From Gaiellasilicea sp963731615 (GTDB lineage Bacteria; Actinomycetota; Thermoleophilia; Gaiellales; Gaiellaceae): a stretch of DNA of 64,000 nucleotides. Below are positions 1 through 8,881 of the stretch, piece after piece. The stretch is from positions 186,001-250,000 of the forward strand of contig CAVSWD010000005.1 of the NCBI GenBank assembly GCA_963731615.1. Direction: 5' to 3'. The notes under the pieces are model-generated. The model was not told the DNA's origin, did no database searches, and saw only the letters and a list, made by a program, of their open reading frames with translations. The stretch's first letter is position 1, and each line of letters begins with the position of its first letter. The position numbers and the translations under genes were made by a program.

Positions 1-528
1 ACCGAGCACCGGCGCGGTCGCGTTCAGGTTGATCCCGACGACGGTGGCCCAGTAGGCGGTCTGGTCCCACGGCAGTAGGTAGCCCGTGAACCCCTCCAGC
101 ATGCCCATCGCGAGCAGGAGCACGCCGATGATCCAGTTCAGCTCACGCGGGTACTTGTAGGCCCCGAACAGGAAGACCCGGGCCATGTGGAAGAACATCA
201 GGATGATGAAGACGCTTGCTCCCCAACGGTGCATGCCGCGAACGAGCCAGCCGAGCGTGAGGTCGTTGGTGATGAACTGGATCGACTCGTACGCCTTGTC
301 CGGATCGGGCTTGTAGTACATCGCCAGCACGACGCCCGTGATCGCCTGCACGAGGAACGCGGTCAGCGTCGCCGACCCGAGCGTGTGGAACCAGTTCGTG
401 TCGCGCGGCACCTTCCGGAAGAGGAAGTACTTCATCCCGCCGACGAGCCCCGAGCGTTCCTCGAGCCAGTCGAGCGGGTACAGCGCGGCAGCCTCGAGCT
501 TGGCGCGCCGTGCCGACTTCGTCGCCAC
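1..528 (-). CDS. qcrB: Cytochrome b subunit of quinol-cytochrome c reductase (partial, N-terminal part)
   Basis: Cytochrome b of the menaquinol-oxidising bc complex, cut off by the window edge so that only about the first 175 residues are present. The frame reads from a GTG that overlaps the Rieske stop codon by one base. Visible are the bis-His haem helix (GMHRWGAS followed 14 residues later by FHMARV), a first membrane helix after WFHTLGSATL, and the PWDQTAYWA motif of the haem/quinol region. It lies directly downstream of the Rieske gene, the usual order in these operons. The family call is secure; the C-terminal half and any cytochrome c subunit lie outside the window. Confidence 0.93.
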   Translation of the reverse strand, partial: MATKSARRAKLEAAALYPLDWLEERSGLVGGMKYFLFRKVPRDTNWFHTLGSATLTAFLVQAITGVVLAMYYKPDPDKAYESIQFITNDLTLGWLVRGMHRWGASVFIILMFFHMARVFLFGAYKYPRELNWIIGVLLLAMGMLEGFTGYLLPWDQTAYWATVVGINLNATAPVLG

Positions 529-1442
529 TACTGCGGGACCTCGATCGGGTACAACCAGGCCGACGGACCGTCGACGTGGACGCCGGGCTGGGTGCGCTTG
601 TACTTGTAGATCCGGGCGGTCGAGCCCGTGCCCTCGACTTCGGCGACGCTGTAGAAGGTGCCGAGGAAGAGGTTGCCGTCGCGGATCGAGAACTCGGCCC
701 GGTCGAGCGCGCGCACCGGCGGCCCCGACTTGCGGTTCCCCTCGGTGTCGTACTGACCCCCGTGGCACGGACAGCCGAAGCCGACTGCGAGCACCGGGAT
801 CAGGTCGACGTTCTCGCCGTACGCTGTCTTCCGATCCTCCTCGATCGGGCCGTTCGGCTGCACCGGGCAGCCCAGATGCGCGCAGCGGGAGTACAGAGTC
901 GTAAAGCTCGGCTGATCGTCGAGCAGGCCGTTGTAGCGGATGAACATGGTGCGCCGCGTGACCTCCCCGATCTCAGGGTCTTCAAGATAGGTCGCGATCA
1001 CGAACTCGTTCTCGGGGAAGTTCTCGAGCGGCCCGAGATCGACGTCCGGCTCGGGCTGGTTCGTGAACGACGGCAGGACGGCGAATCCGAGCACCGGCAG
1101 GACGATGATCCCGCCGATCACGCCGCCGAGACCGAGTGTCGCCACCGAGAGGAACGTGCTGCGCGGATAGGTCTCGGCCTCGCCGGTTGCAGAGGCGCCG
1201 TCAGCGGACGTGAGGACGGCAGGCTCCCGCACCGGGCGGGTCTCCGGCTCGACCACGGGTGCCGGCGTGCGGACGGGCCGCGTCACGTCGCGGATCCAGA
1301 GAAAGCCGAAGACGAGCGCGATCACGAGCCCGATCCCCGCGACGACCATGCTCACGACGAGGCCGATCAGGATGCAGGCGATGCCGATGGCGAAGCCGAT
1401 CGGCCAGATGCTCGGAGCGGGCAGATGCGGCTGGTCGCTCAA
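528..1442 (-). CDS. qcrA: Rieske [2Fe-2S] iron-sulfur subunit of the bc complex
   Basis: A 304-residue membrane-anchored Rieske protein that passes electrons from menaquinol towards cytochrome c. Two hydrophobic helices lie near residues 12-50 and a third at about 95-125; the cluster-binding boxes CAHLGCPV and CPCHGGQY are both complete in the C-terminal third. The three-helix N-terminus is the actinobacterial QcrA layout rather than the single-helix proteobacterial form. The start is TTG (LSDQPHLPAP), chosen because it precedes the first helix and no ATG is available. Its stop overlaps the cytochrome b start, implying translational coupling. Confidence 0.94.
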   Translation of the reverse strand: MSDQPHLPAPSIWPIGFAIGIACILIGLVVSMVVAGIGLVIALVFGFLWIRDVTRPVRTPAPVVEPETRPVREPAVLTSADGASATGEAETYPRSTFLSVATLGLGGVIGGIIVLPVLGFAVLPSFTNQPEPDVDLGPLENFPENEFVIATYLEDPEIGEVTRRTMFIRYNGLLDDQPSFTTLYSRCAHLGCPVQPNGPIEEDRKTAYGENVDLIPVLAVGFGCPCHGGQYDTEGNRKSGPPVRALDRAEFSIRDGNLFLGTFYSVAEVEGTGSTARIYKYKRTQPGVHVDGPSAWLYPIEVPQ

Positions 1443-1476
1443 CTCAGTGGATTCAATCTCCGCAGGGCTAGCGGTG

Positions 1477-2982
1477 TCAACGACGTATCAGCTGCCGCAA
1501 CCCGCGGCGTGAGCCATTCTGCACCAGGTCGCCGGTGCCGTGCGTCGGTATGCCGTACTCGCTCCAGCGACGGTCGACGAGGTCCCGCACCTCGTCGGTC
1601 ATGGCGATCTCCTCCGGCCACTCGCGCGTTCCCTCCGCCGGCCCCTTCGCGGTCGCGTCGATCCCGATCTTGCCGCCGACGAACTGCAGCGTCGGAGCGT
1701 GGTCGAGGTGGTCGAGCGGGCCTTCGGCGATGACGACGTCGCGCTTGGGGTCGACGTTCGCGCCGACGTAGAAGAAGACCTGCTCGTAGTCGTGCACGTT
1801 CACGTGCTCGTCGACGATCACGACAGCCTTGGAGAGGCTGAGCATTCCGAGCCCCCAGATCGCGTGCATCACCTTGTGTGCGTGGCCGGGAAACGTCTTC
1901 TTGATCGAGACGATCACGCAGTTGTGGAACGCACCGGCCACCGGGAGGTCGTAGTCGACGATCTCGGGAACGGTCATCTTGATCGCGGGCAGGAAGATCC
2001 GCTCCGTCGCCTTGGCGAGCCAGGCGTCCTCCTGCGGCGGCTTGCCGACGACGATCGAGGGGTAGATCGCGTCGCGGCGCATCGTGATCGCGGTGACGTG
2101 GAAGACCGGGAACGGCTCGGCCGGCGTGTAGTAGCCGGTGTGGTCACCGAAGGGCCCCTCGAGCCCGAGCTCGTCCTTCTCGATGTAGCCCTCAAGGGCG
2201 ATCTCTGCGTGGGCCGGAACCTCGAGGTCGTTCGTCTTGCAGCGCACCATCTCCACCGGCGAGCCGCGGAAGAATCCTGCGAGCATCAGCTCGCCGATGT
2301 GCTTCGGTAGCGGCGCGCTCGCCGAGTAGGCGGTGACTGGATCGAGCCCGAGAGCGACCACGACCGGGATGCGGCCGTCGGTGGCGAGCCAGTCGGCCCG
2401 CCCGTCCTTGTGGATCTGCCAGTGCATGTACGTGCGGTCGCGGTCGATCACCTGCATCCGGTACATGCCGACGTTGCGGACGCCCGTCCGTGGGTCGCGG
2501 GTGATCACGGCGGGGAGCGTGATGAAGGGCGCCGGGTCGCCGGGCCAGCAGCGCTGGATCGGCAGAAGCCCGAGGTCGACGTCGTCGCCCGTGAGCACGA
2601 TCTCCTGCACCGGGCCGCTGCGAACGGAACGGGGCCCCGAGCCGGCGATCGACTTCAGCTTCTGCAAGCTGCGCACCTTGTCCATCAGCCCCTGCGGCGG
2701 CTGTAGCTCGAGCACGTCCGCGACCCGCTCGCCCAGCTCGTCCAGACGCTCGACGCCGAACCCGAGCGCCATCCGCCGCTCGGTGCCGAACTGGTTGATC
2801 AGGAGCGGGTGCTTCGAGCCTTTCGGGTTCTCGAACAGGAGCGCCGGGCCGCCGGCCTTCACGGTCCGGTCGACGATCTCGGTGATCTCGAGGTCGGGAT
2901 CGACCTCGGCCGAGACGCGGACGAGCTCGTTCTCGTCCTCGAGCAGACGGATCCACTCGCGCAGGTCGGCGGGAGGAGCCAT
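1477..2982 (-). CDS. UbiD-family decarboxylase
   Basis: A 501-residue member of the UbiD family, prenylated-FMN dependent (de)carboxylases. The signature EGPFGDHTGYY is seen at about residues 272-283, in the active-site region, and the full family length is present. Substrates in this family range from polyprenyl-hydroxybenzoates to aromatic acids. Because mqnD of the futalosine menaquinone route is elsewhere in the window and the bc-complex genes are immediately downstream, a role in menaquinone synthesis (MqnL-type step) is a reasonable inference but cannot be separated from aromatic-acid decarboxylation on sequence alone. A TAGACT -10 box six bases before the ATG indicates a leaderless transcript. 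Confidence 0.9.
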   Translation of the reverse strand: MAPPADLREWIRLLEDENELVRVSAEVDPDLEITEIVDRTVKAGGPALLFENPKGSKHPLLINQFGTERRMALGFGVERLDELGERVADVLELQPPQGLMDKVRSLQKLKSIAGSGPRSVRSGPVQEIVLTGDDVDLGLLPIQRCWPGDPAPFITLPAVITRDPRTGVRNVGMYRMQVIDRDRTYMHWQIHKDGRADWLATDGRIPVVVALGLDPVTAYSASAPLPKHIGELMLAGFFRGSPVEMVRCKTNDLEVPAHAEIALEGYIEKDELGLEGPFGDHTGYYTPAEPFPVFHVTAITMRRDAIYPSIVVGKPPQEDAWLAKATERIFLPAIKMTVPEIVDYDLPVAGAFHNCVIVSIKKTFPGHAHKVMHAIWGLGMLSLSKAVVIVDEHVNVHDYEQVFFYVGANVDPKRDVVIAEGPLDHLDHAPTLQFVGGKIGIDATAKGPAEGTREWPEEIAMTDEVRDLVDRRWSEYGIPTHGTGDLVQNGSRRGLRQLIRR

Positions 2983-2988
2983 GCGGTC

Positions 2989-2994
2989 AGTCTA
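2989..2994 (-). promoter_or_regulatory. -10 box of leaderless UbiD-family gene
   Basis: TAGACT read on the minus strand, exactly six bases before the ATG at 2982. This is the spacing expected if transcription starts at the start codon. Confidence 0.55.
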
Positions 2995-3003
2995 CGGAGG
3001 AGG

Positions 3004-3147
3004 CTAGTGGCTGCGGCGGCGGTGGCGCAGCGCGCGTGACGCCTGGCCGAGCGCGATCACGGCGATGAAGACCAGACCGGTGATGAGCATGCCGGTGATC
3101 ACGTTGCGCCCTTCCTCGGCGGCGTTGGCGAGCAGCCAGGCGGTCAT
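3004..3147 (-). CDS. Small single-pass membrane protein (47 aa)
   Basis: A short open frame, MTAWLLANAAEEGRNVITG onward, with one hydrophobic helix (MLITGLVFIAVIALGQ) and a basic tail ending RHRRRSH. It fills the gap between glutamate dehydrogenase and the UbiD-family gene, all on the same strand, with 15 and 21 bp on either side. The layout (acidic outside, basic inside end) is that of a type I-like micro-membrane protein. I do not recognise a named family; function unknown. Confidence 0.6.
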   Translation of the reverse strand: MTAWLLANAAEEGRNVITGMLITGLVFIAVIALGQASRALRHRRRSH

Positions 3148-3162
3148 GGCAGAAACACTAAC

Positions 3163-4497
3163 TCAGGAGGCGTAGCCGCGCAGCTTGTCGGCGCGCTCGA
3201 CCCGCTCGACCGCAATCGCGAACGCAGCCAGCCTGAGCGGGATCCGATCGGCGGAGGCACGGCTGTAGACGTTCGCCCAGCCGGCCGCCATCCGTTTCCG
3301 CAATTCGGTGTTCACCTGCTCCTCGTCCCAGCGAAACTGCTGGATGTTCTGTACCCATTCGAAGTAGGACACCGTGACGCCGCCGGCGTTCGCGAGAATG
3401 TCCGGGACGACGACGACGCCGGCTGCGTCGAGGATCTCGTCCCCGCTCGGAGTGACCGGGTGGTTCGCCGCCTCGAGCACCATCCTCGCCTTCACCCGGG
3501 CCGCGTTTCCGCCGTGGATGACCTGATCGAGCGCGGCGGGGACGAGCACGTCGACCTCGAGCTCGAGCAGGTCCTCGTTCGTGATCGGCTCGGTGTTCGG
3601 CGCCTCGACGACCGAGCCGTTTGCAGCGGCGTGCTCCAGCAGAGCGGCGACGTCGAGGCCCTCCTGCCGGTAGACGCCGCCGCCGACATCGGAGATGGCG
3701 ACCACACGGCAGCCGAGCTCGGGCACGAGGCGCGCAAACCAGGAGCCGACGTTGCCGAAGCCCTGCACCGCGACCGTCGTTCCGGCGAGGTCGATTCCGT
3801 AGTCCCGCGCCGCCTCCTCCAGGCAGTAGACGACACCACGGCCGGTCGCCGCGTCGCGCCCGTACGACCCGCCGAGCTCGACGGGCTTCCCGGTCACGAT
3901 GGCCGGCGTGTAGCCGTAGCGGGCCGAGTAGGCGTCCATCATCCAGGCCATCGTCTGCGCGTCCGTGTTCACGTCGGGCGCCGGAATGTCCCGGTTGACG
4001 CCGAGCAGGTAGCTGATCGTGTTCGTGAACCGGCGGGTGAGCTTCTGCCGCTCGGCTTCGCTCATCGCACGCCCGTCGCACTGGACGCCGCCCTTGGCAC
4101 CGCCGAACGGGACGTCGATGACCGCCGTCTTCCACGTCATCAGCGCAGCGAGCGCGCGGACCTCGTCGATGTCGGCGTCCGGGTGGTAGCGGATCCCGCC
4201 CTTGTACGGCCCGCGCGCCGCATTGTGTTGGACGCGGTAGCCGGTGAAGACCTCGAGCCTGCCGTCATCCATCCGCACCGGCACCTGCACGGTCAGCTCG
4301 CGATACGACGTCCGGAGGATCTCGCGCATCTCGTCGCCGAGCCCGATGTGGTCGGCTGCGCGATCGAAGAAGAGCGTGACGGCCTGATACGGGTTCGTCT
4401 CGGTGCTGCCGGCCTGGACGGCACGCGGATCCGCGACCGGAGCACTCGGATCGACGGCCACGTCGCCATTCTCTGCTTGCGCTGCGGCGGAAATCAA
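3163..4497 (-). CDS. gdhA: Glutamate dehydrogenase (Glu/Leu/Phe/Val dehydrogenase family)
   Basis: A 444-residue hexameric-type glutamate dehydrogenase interconverting glutamate and 2-oxoglutarate plus ammonia. The substrate-binding lysine motif GPYKGGIRYHPD is near residue 97, the catalytic-lysine motif GGAKGGVQCD near 135, and the nucleotide-binding GFGNVGSW near 249. A roughly 35-residue N-terminal extension precedes the usual start of the fold (TNPYQAVTLFFD). The TTG start used here overlaps the TGA of the upstream hypothetical gene, so it is probably translated with it. Coenzyme preference is not obvious from the motif. Confidence 0.95.
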   Translation of the reverse strand: MISAAAQAENGDVAVDPSAPVADPRAVQAGSTETNPYQAVTLFFDRAADHIGLGDEMREILRTSYRELTVQVPVRMDDGRLEVFTGYRVQHNAARGPYKGGIRYHPDADIDEVRALAALMTWKTAVIDVPFGGAKGGVQCDGRAMSEAERQKLTRRFTNTISYLLGVNRDIPAPDVNTDAQTMAWMMDAYSARYGYTPAIVTGKPVELGGSYGRDAATGRGVVYCLEEAARDYGIDLAGTTVAVQGFGNVGSWFARLVPELGCRVVAISDVGGGVYRQEGLDVAALLEHAAANGSVVEAPNTEPITNEDLLELEVDVLVPAALDQVIHGGNAARVKARMVLEAANHPVTPSGDEILDAAGVVVVPDILANAGGVTVSYFEWVQNIQQFRWDEEQVNTELRKRMAAGWANVYSRASADRIPLRLAAFAIAVERVERADKLRGYAS

Positions 4498-4952
4498 GCG
4501 AGACGGGAGGCGTGCGCAGCGAGCGCCCGCTCGACGTCCTCGGAGCCGGGCTCGCCGCCGAGCCTGCTCACCGCGCCGACCCAGGCGTCGGCGTCGCCGT
4601 CAGCCTCCTCTGCCTGCAGGTGCGCGCAGGTGGAGATCAGCTCCGCCAGGGCCGCCACAGCGTCGAGCTCCCCGGTCGCCGCGATCCTGACGAGCCCGTG
4701 GGCATAGAGATAGTCGCCGAGCAGGAGAGCTGCCTCGACGTCTGCGGGCGCGAACAGGCGCGGCCGACCGTAGTGGACCAGGTACCCCTCGTAGATCGTT
4801 TCGACCCCGAGCGCGAACCGCGCGGGGGCGAGCGGGCCGAAGATCCCCTCACGCTCGGGATCGGCACGCAACGCCTCGCCCCAGAGCGGGCTCTCGGCCG
4901 CAGCCTCCGCCGCGATCGTCTCGAAGAGGTCAGTCGCGGAAGAAGTCGCCAA
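4494..4952 (-). CDS. Uncharacterised protein between hemL and gdhA
   Basis: About 152 residues, beginning inside the 3' end of hemL (probable TTG start, LATSSATDLFETIA) and ending on the gdhA start codon, so it is embedded in the haem/glutamate operon. The stretch LLLGDYLYAHGLVRIAATG resembles the second helix region of polyprenyl synthetases (LxxGDYLxA), but I see no DDxxD motif, so prenyltransferase activity is unlikely. The start is uncertain because no ATG or GTG lies in a sensible place. Function unknown. Confidence 0.6.
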   Translation of the reverse strand: MATSSATDLFETIAAEAAAESPLWGEALRADPEREGIFGPLAPARFALGVETIYEGYLVHYGRPRLFAPADVEAALLLGDYLYAHGLVRIAATGELDAVAALAELISTCAHLQAEEADGDADAWVGAVSRLGGEPGSEDVERALAAHASRLA

Positions 4953-6193
4953 CGGCCTCGACGGTGCGGTCGATGTCCTCGTCCAAATGGGCGAGCGAGA
5001 CGAAGAGGCACTCGAACTGCGACGGTGCGACGTAGATCCCGTGCTCGAGCAGGTGCCGGAAGAGTGCGCCGTAGCGCTCGGCGTCGCTCGTCTTCGCGTC
5101 CTCGAAGTTGCGAATGCCCTGCTGGGCGAGGAAGAGCGTCGCCATCGCGCCGACCCGCTGCACGCGTCCGAATGGAGAGAGCCCTGTCTCGAGGCGCGCG
5201 CCTTTTCGTTCCAGCTCCGCATAGACCTCTGGATCGCGAAGCCGCCGTAGCACCGAGATTCCGGCGGCGGTCGCGAGCGGGTTCCCGGACAGTGTCCCGG
5301 CCTGGTAGACCTCGCCGACGGGAGCGAGCCGCTCCATCACGTCGGCGCGGCCGCCGAACGCGGCAGCGGGCAGGCCACCGCCGATGATCTTGCCCAGCAC
5401 GGTCAGATCGGGACTGACGCCGTACCATTCCTGGGCGCCGCCGCGGGCGACGCGGAAACCGGTGATCACCTCGTCGAAGACGAGCAGCGCGCCCGAGGCG
5501 TCGCAGAGCGTTCGCAGCGCCTCGAGGAAGCCGGGCGCGGGCGGGACGACGCCCATGTTGCCCGCGACAGGCTCGACGATGATCGCCGCCAGGCCTTCGC
5601 CGAAACGCTCGACCGCGGCCGCGGTCGGCATCGAGATCGTTGTAGGTCGTGACGATCGTGTCGGCCGTCGTCCCGGTCGGCACGCCGGGGCTCGAGGGGA
5701 TCCCGAGCGTCGCGAGGCCCGAGCCTGCACTCGCGAGCAGCCCGTCCGAGTGGCCGTGGTAGCAGCCCGAGAACTTGAGCACCCGGTCGCGCCGGGTAAA
5801 ACCGCGCGCCAGCCTGACCGCGCTCATCGCCGCCTCCGTGCCCGACGAGACGAGGCGCACCATCTCGACGGACGGGACCGCATCGACGATCTCCTCGGCC
5901 AGCTCGACCTCGGCCTCAGTCGGTGCGCCGAACGTCGTGCCGCGCTGAGCGGCCTCCTCGATCGCAGCGAGCGTCTCAGGATCTGCGTGTCCGAAGACGA
6001 GCGGCCCCCAGCTCATCACCCAGTCGACGTAGCGGTTCCCGTCGACGTCCTCGATCGTCGAGCCGCTGCCGCTGCGCATGAAGACCGGCTCGTCGAGGCC
6101 GACCGACCGCATCGCGCGGACGGGCGAGTTGACGCCGCCGGGGATCAGCCGCTCGGCCCGGCGCGCGAGCTCCGAGCGCTGCCTCAGAGCCAC
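4930..6193 (-). CDS. hemL: Glutamate-1-semialdehyde 2,1-aminomutase, frame broken once
   Basis: PLP enzyme making 5-aminolevulinate from glutamate-1-semialdehyde (C5 haem route). The N-terminal half reads from GTG 6193 (VALRQRSELA, then PGGVNSPVRA, SSGTEAAMSAVRLAR, GCYHGHSDGLL). The C-terminal half reads in another frame (EPVAGNMGVVPP, FDEVITGFRVARGG, PLP-lysine motif GKIIGGGLPAAAFGG, QAGTLSGNPLA) and ends FFRD at 4930. The break is near 5628-5645, between NDLDA and AAAVERFGEG, and one missing base restores it. All catalytic motifs are intact, so I read this as an assembly indel. The start lies five bases after the hemB stop, making a hemB-hemL pair. Confidence 0.9.
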
Positions 6194-6197
6194 TCTG

Positions 6198-7148
6198 CTA
6201 CCCCAACCACCGTGCAAGCTCCTTCGTCCAGTACGAGAAGACGAGATCGGCGCCTGCGCGCTTGATCGCCGTCAGCGACTCGAGCGCCGCCTGCCGCTCG
6301 TCGAGGTGACCGGCTGCGGCAGCGGCTTTCACCAGCGCGTACTCCCCGGAGACGTTGTAGGCCGCGACCGGGCAGTCGAAGCGGTCTCGCACGGCCCGGA
6401 TCACGTCGAGATACGGCAGCGCCGGCTTCACCATCAGCACGTCCGCGCCCTCGGCGAGGTCGAGCTCGCACTCGCGGAGCGCCTCGCGGACGTTGGCAGG
6501 ATCCATCTGGTAGCCGCGCCGGTCGCCGAACGCGGGCGTCGACTCGGCCACGTCTCGGAAGGGCCCGTAGAAGGCGGAGGCGTACTTCGCGGAGTAGGCG
6601 ACGATCGGCGTCTCGGGCAGCGCTTCCCGGATCGCGCCGACGCGGCCGTCCATCATGTCGCTCGGCGCGACGGCGTCGGCCCCGGCCTCGACATGGCTGA
6701 CCGCCGTGCGGACGAGCAGTTCGAGCGTCTCGTCGTTCGCCACCTCGCCGTCGCGGATGACGCCGCAGTGGCCGTGCGCCGTGTACTCACAGAGGCAGAC
6801 GTCGGTCAGCAGCACGAGCCCTGGGTGCTCCACGCGAAGCGCGCGGAGCGTTCGCTGCACGATCCCGTCCTCGATCCAGGCACCCGAGCCCTCGTCGTCC
6901 TTCTCGTCCGGAACGCCGAAGAGCAGCAGCGCCCGCACGCCGAGGCCGGCCAGCTCGCCGGCTTCGGCGACCAGATCCTCGACCGAGAAGCGGCTCATCC
7001 CCGGCAGCTCCTCGTTGCGGACCGTCGACGGCCCGGCGAAGAGCGGCATCACGAAATCGTCGAGGTCGAGCCGTGTCTCGCGGACGAGGCTGCGGAGCGC
7101 GTCGGTGCGCCGCAGCCGGCGCAGCCGCGTGGCGGGGAAGGCGCTCAT
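6198..7148 (-). CDS. hemB: Porphobilinogen synthase (delta-aminolevulinic acid dehydratase)
   Basis: A 316-residue ALAD condensing two 5-aminolevulinates to porphobilinogen. The zinc-binding segment DVCLCEYTAHGHCG retains all three cysteines, so it is the zinc-dependent type. The two active-site lysines sit in AYSAKYASAFYGPF (about residue 186) and MVKPALPYLD (about 240). It is first in the hemB-hemL-(unknown)-gdhA run, linking glutamate supply to haem. A TAACCT element seven bases before the ATG may be its leaderless -10 box. Confidence 0.95.
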   Translation of the reverse strand: MSAFPATRLRRLRRTDALRSLVRETRLDLDDFVMPLFAGPSTVRNEELPGMSRFSVEDLVAEAGELAGLGVRALLLFGVPDEKDDEGSGAWIEDGIVQRTLRALRVEHPGLVLLTDVCLCEYTAHGHCGVIRDGEVANDETLELLVRTAVSHVEAGADAVAPSDMMDGRVGAIREALPETPIVAYSAKYASAFYGPFRDVAESTPAFGDRRGYQMDPANVREALRECELDLAEGADVLMVKPALPYLDVIRAVRDRFDCPVAAYNVSGEYALVKAAAAAGHLDERQAALESLTAIKRAGADLVFSYWTKELARWLG

Positions 7149-7288
7149 CGAGTCAAGGTTACGTCAGTTGGTGGCGCCTCGACCTCGACCTCGAAGAGCA
7201 GCTGGACAAAGCCGAAGGCGGGCCTCCTTGGCGACGGAGACCGCAGATCGACGCCGTTGCCCGGTGGAAGCGTCCGGAAGGGTCGGCT

Positions 7289-8105
7289 ATGGTGCCCCGC
7301 ATGGCGACGGCCCGAAGCCGGGAGGCGGCGCGTCTGCGTGCGTCCAGAGAGGTGCAACGCATGCGTGCGCGCAGGCGGAAGCCGGAGCGGCACGCCGCCC
7401 GCTTCGTCGCCATGGCACTGCTTTCGGCGGTGCTGCTCGTGACCCTGCTGCTGACCGCATTCGGGACGTGGAGCGCGACACCCGTCGCCAGCAAGCCACT
7501 CGCCGATCCGAACGTCCTTCCCGGCGGTCCGCCGGCCGCGCAGATCGTCGCGACCACCGGCGCCCTGCACCTGCAGCTTCCCGTGGCGCAGAGCGCGGTC
7601 ACGGCGCTCGGCTACCACAACGCCGGCAGCGGCGCGGTTCAGCTCGACCCGGTCGGACGGCAGGGGAACGCGGGCCTCTTCGCGCGGCTCTGGCACCGGC
7701 TCGCAGGGTCGGGTCGAGAATCGCCTCGTCTGGTATCAGCTGCGAGGTGACCGCGGGCCCGGGACCTCGGCGCTCTCGGTCGGCGCCGCGCCGGGAACCG
7801 ACGTCTACTCGCCGGTCACCGGCACCGTGGTCGGGATCACCGACCTCGTCCTCGCAAACCGGACCTACGGCGCCCGGATCGACATCCGGCCGCAGGCAGC
7901 ACCATCGGTCGTCGTCTCGCTGACGCACCTACGGGCCGATCCGGCACTCACCGTCGGCTCGGCCGTCGCGGCGGCGAAGTCGAAGATCGGCGTGGTCGTC
8001 GACCTCTCCCGGGTCGAGCGCCAGGCGCTGGCGCGCTACACCCAGGACGCGGGCAACAACGTGTCGCTGTCGGTGCGCCCGGCAGCCGCGCTCTCGTTCC
8101 GCTGA
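7289..8105 (+). CDS. Membrane-anchored LytM/M23-like protein, frame broken once
   Basis: A basic N-terminus (many Arg, residues 1-40), one hydrophobic helix (FVAMALLSAVLLVTLLLTAF) and an extracellular part. The C-terminal segment APGTDVYSPVTGTVVGITD and later SLTHLRAD follow the M23/LytM fold, but the first metal-binding His-x3-Asp is not seen (TSALSVGAAPG instead of HxGxD), so it is probably a catalytically dead LytM domain. The frame changes near 7705-7725. The start at 7289 follows a GGAAGGG ribosome-binding site at six bases spacing; 7301 is an alternative ATG. It overlaps the ymdB-type gene by four bases. Confidence 0.65.
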
Positions 8106-8881
8106 AGATCCTCTTCGTAGGCGACGTCGTCGGTGCGCCCGGCCGTCGCGCGGTCGAGGAGCGGCTGCGCAGCCTGCGGCAGGAACTCGGCGTCTCGTTC
8201 TGCATCGTCAACGGCGAGAACGTGGCCGACGGCGTCGGGATCACGCCGAAGCTCGCCGCCCGGATCCTGGCCGCCGGCGCCGATGTGATCACGCTCGGGA
8301 ATCACACGTGGCGCCGGTCCGAGATCAACGCCTACCTCGAGAGCTCCGACACCGTGATCCGGCCCGCGAACTTCTCCGCCGCCGCGCCCGGCCGCGGCCT
8401 CACAGTCGCCGATGCCGACGACGGGACGCCGGTCGCCGTGATCAACCTGCTCGGCTCGTTGTTCATGTCGCCGGCGGTCTCGCTGTTCGAGCTCGTGGAC
8501 AGGCTCGTCGAGGAAGCGCGGGCGCGGACGCCCGTGATCGTCGTCGACATCCACGCCGAGGCGACGAGCGAAAAGGTGGCGCTCTCGCGCTGGCTCGACG
8601 GCCGCGTCACAGCCGTGATCGGAACCCACACCCACGTCCAGACCTCGGACGCCCGCATCCAGCGAGGCGGGACCGCCGCACTGACCGACGCCGGCATGAC
8701 CGGGCCGCACGATTCTGTCATCGGCGTCAAGGGCGACCAGGCGATCTACCGGATGCGGACCGGCATGCCCGTCCGCTTCGAGACCGCCGAAGGTGGAGTG
8801 CGGATCGAGGGCGCGCTGATCGAGTGCGACGAGTCCGGCCGCGCTACGGCGATCGAGCCGGTCCGCGTCGCGTTTCCTTGA
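8102..8881 (+). CDS. ymdB: YmdB-family metallophosphoesterase
   Basis: About 259 residues of a TIGR00282-type phosphoesterase (YmdB, 2',3'-cyclic nucleotide phosphodiesterase in Bacillus). The metal-binding set is complete: FVGDVVG, VNGENVADG, LGNHTW, DIHAEATSEK and GTHTHVQTSDA. The usual N-terminus (KILFVGDVVG) is preceded only by CTG at 8102, overlapping the TGA of the upstream gene. I take this rare start because translation from the next GTG (8222) would delete the first metal-ligand motif. Converges with the glycosyltransferase gene, overlapping it by 38 bases. Confidence 0.85.
   Translation: MKILFVGDVVGAPGRRAVEERLRSLRQELGVSFCIVNGENVADGVGITPKLAARILAAGADVITLGNHTWRRSEINAYLESSDTVIRPANFSAAAPGRGLTVADADDGTPVAVINLLGSLFMSPAVSLFELVDRLVEEARARTPVIVVDIHAEATSEKVALSRWLDGRVTAVIGTHTHVQTSDARIQRGGTAALTDAGMTGPHDSVIGVKGDQAIYRMRTGMPVRFETAEGGVRIEGALIECDESGRATAIEPVRVAFP

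Noticed and set aside
4930..6193. hemL as a pseudogene
   Set aside because: One indel, all catalytic motifs present on both sides, and many other essential genes in the window show the same kind of break.
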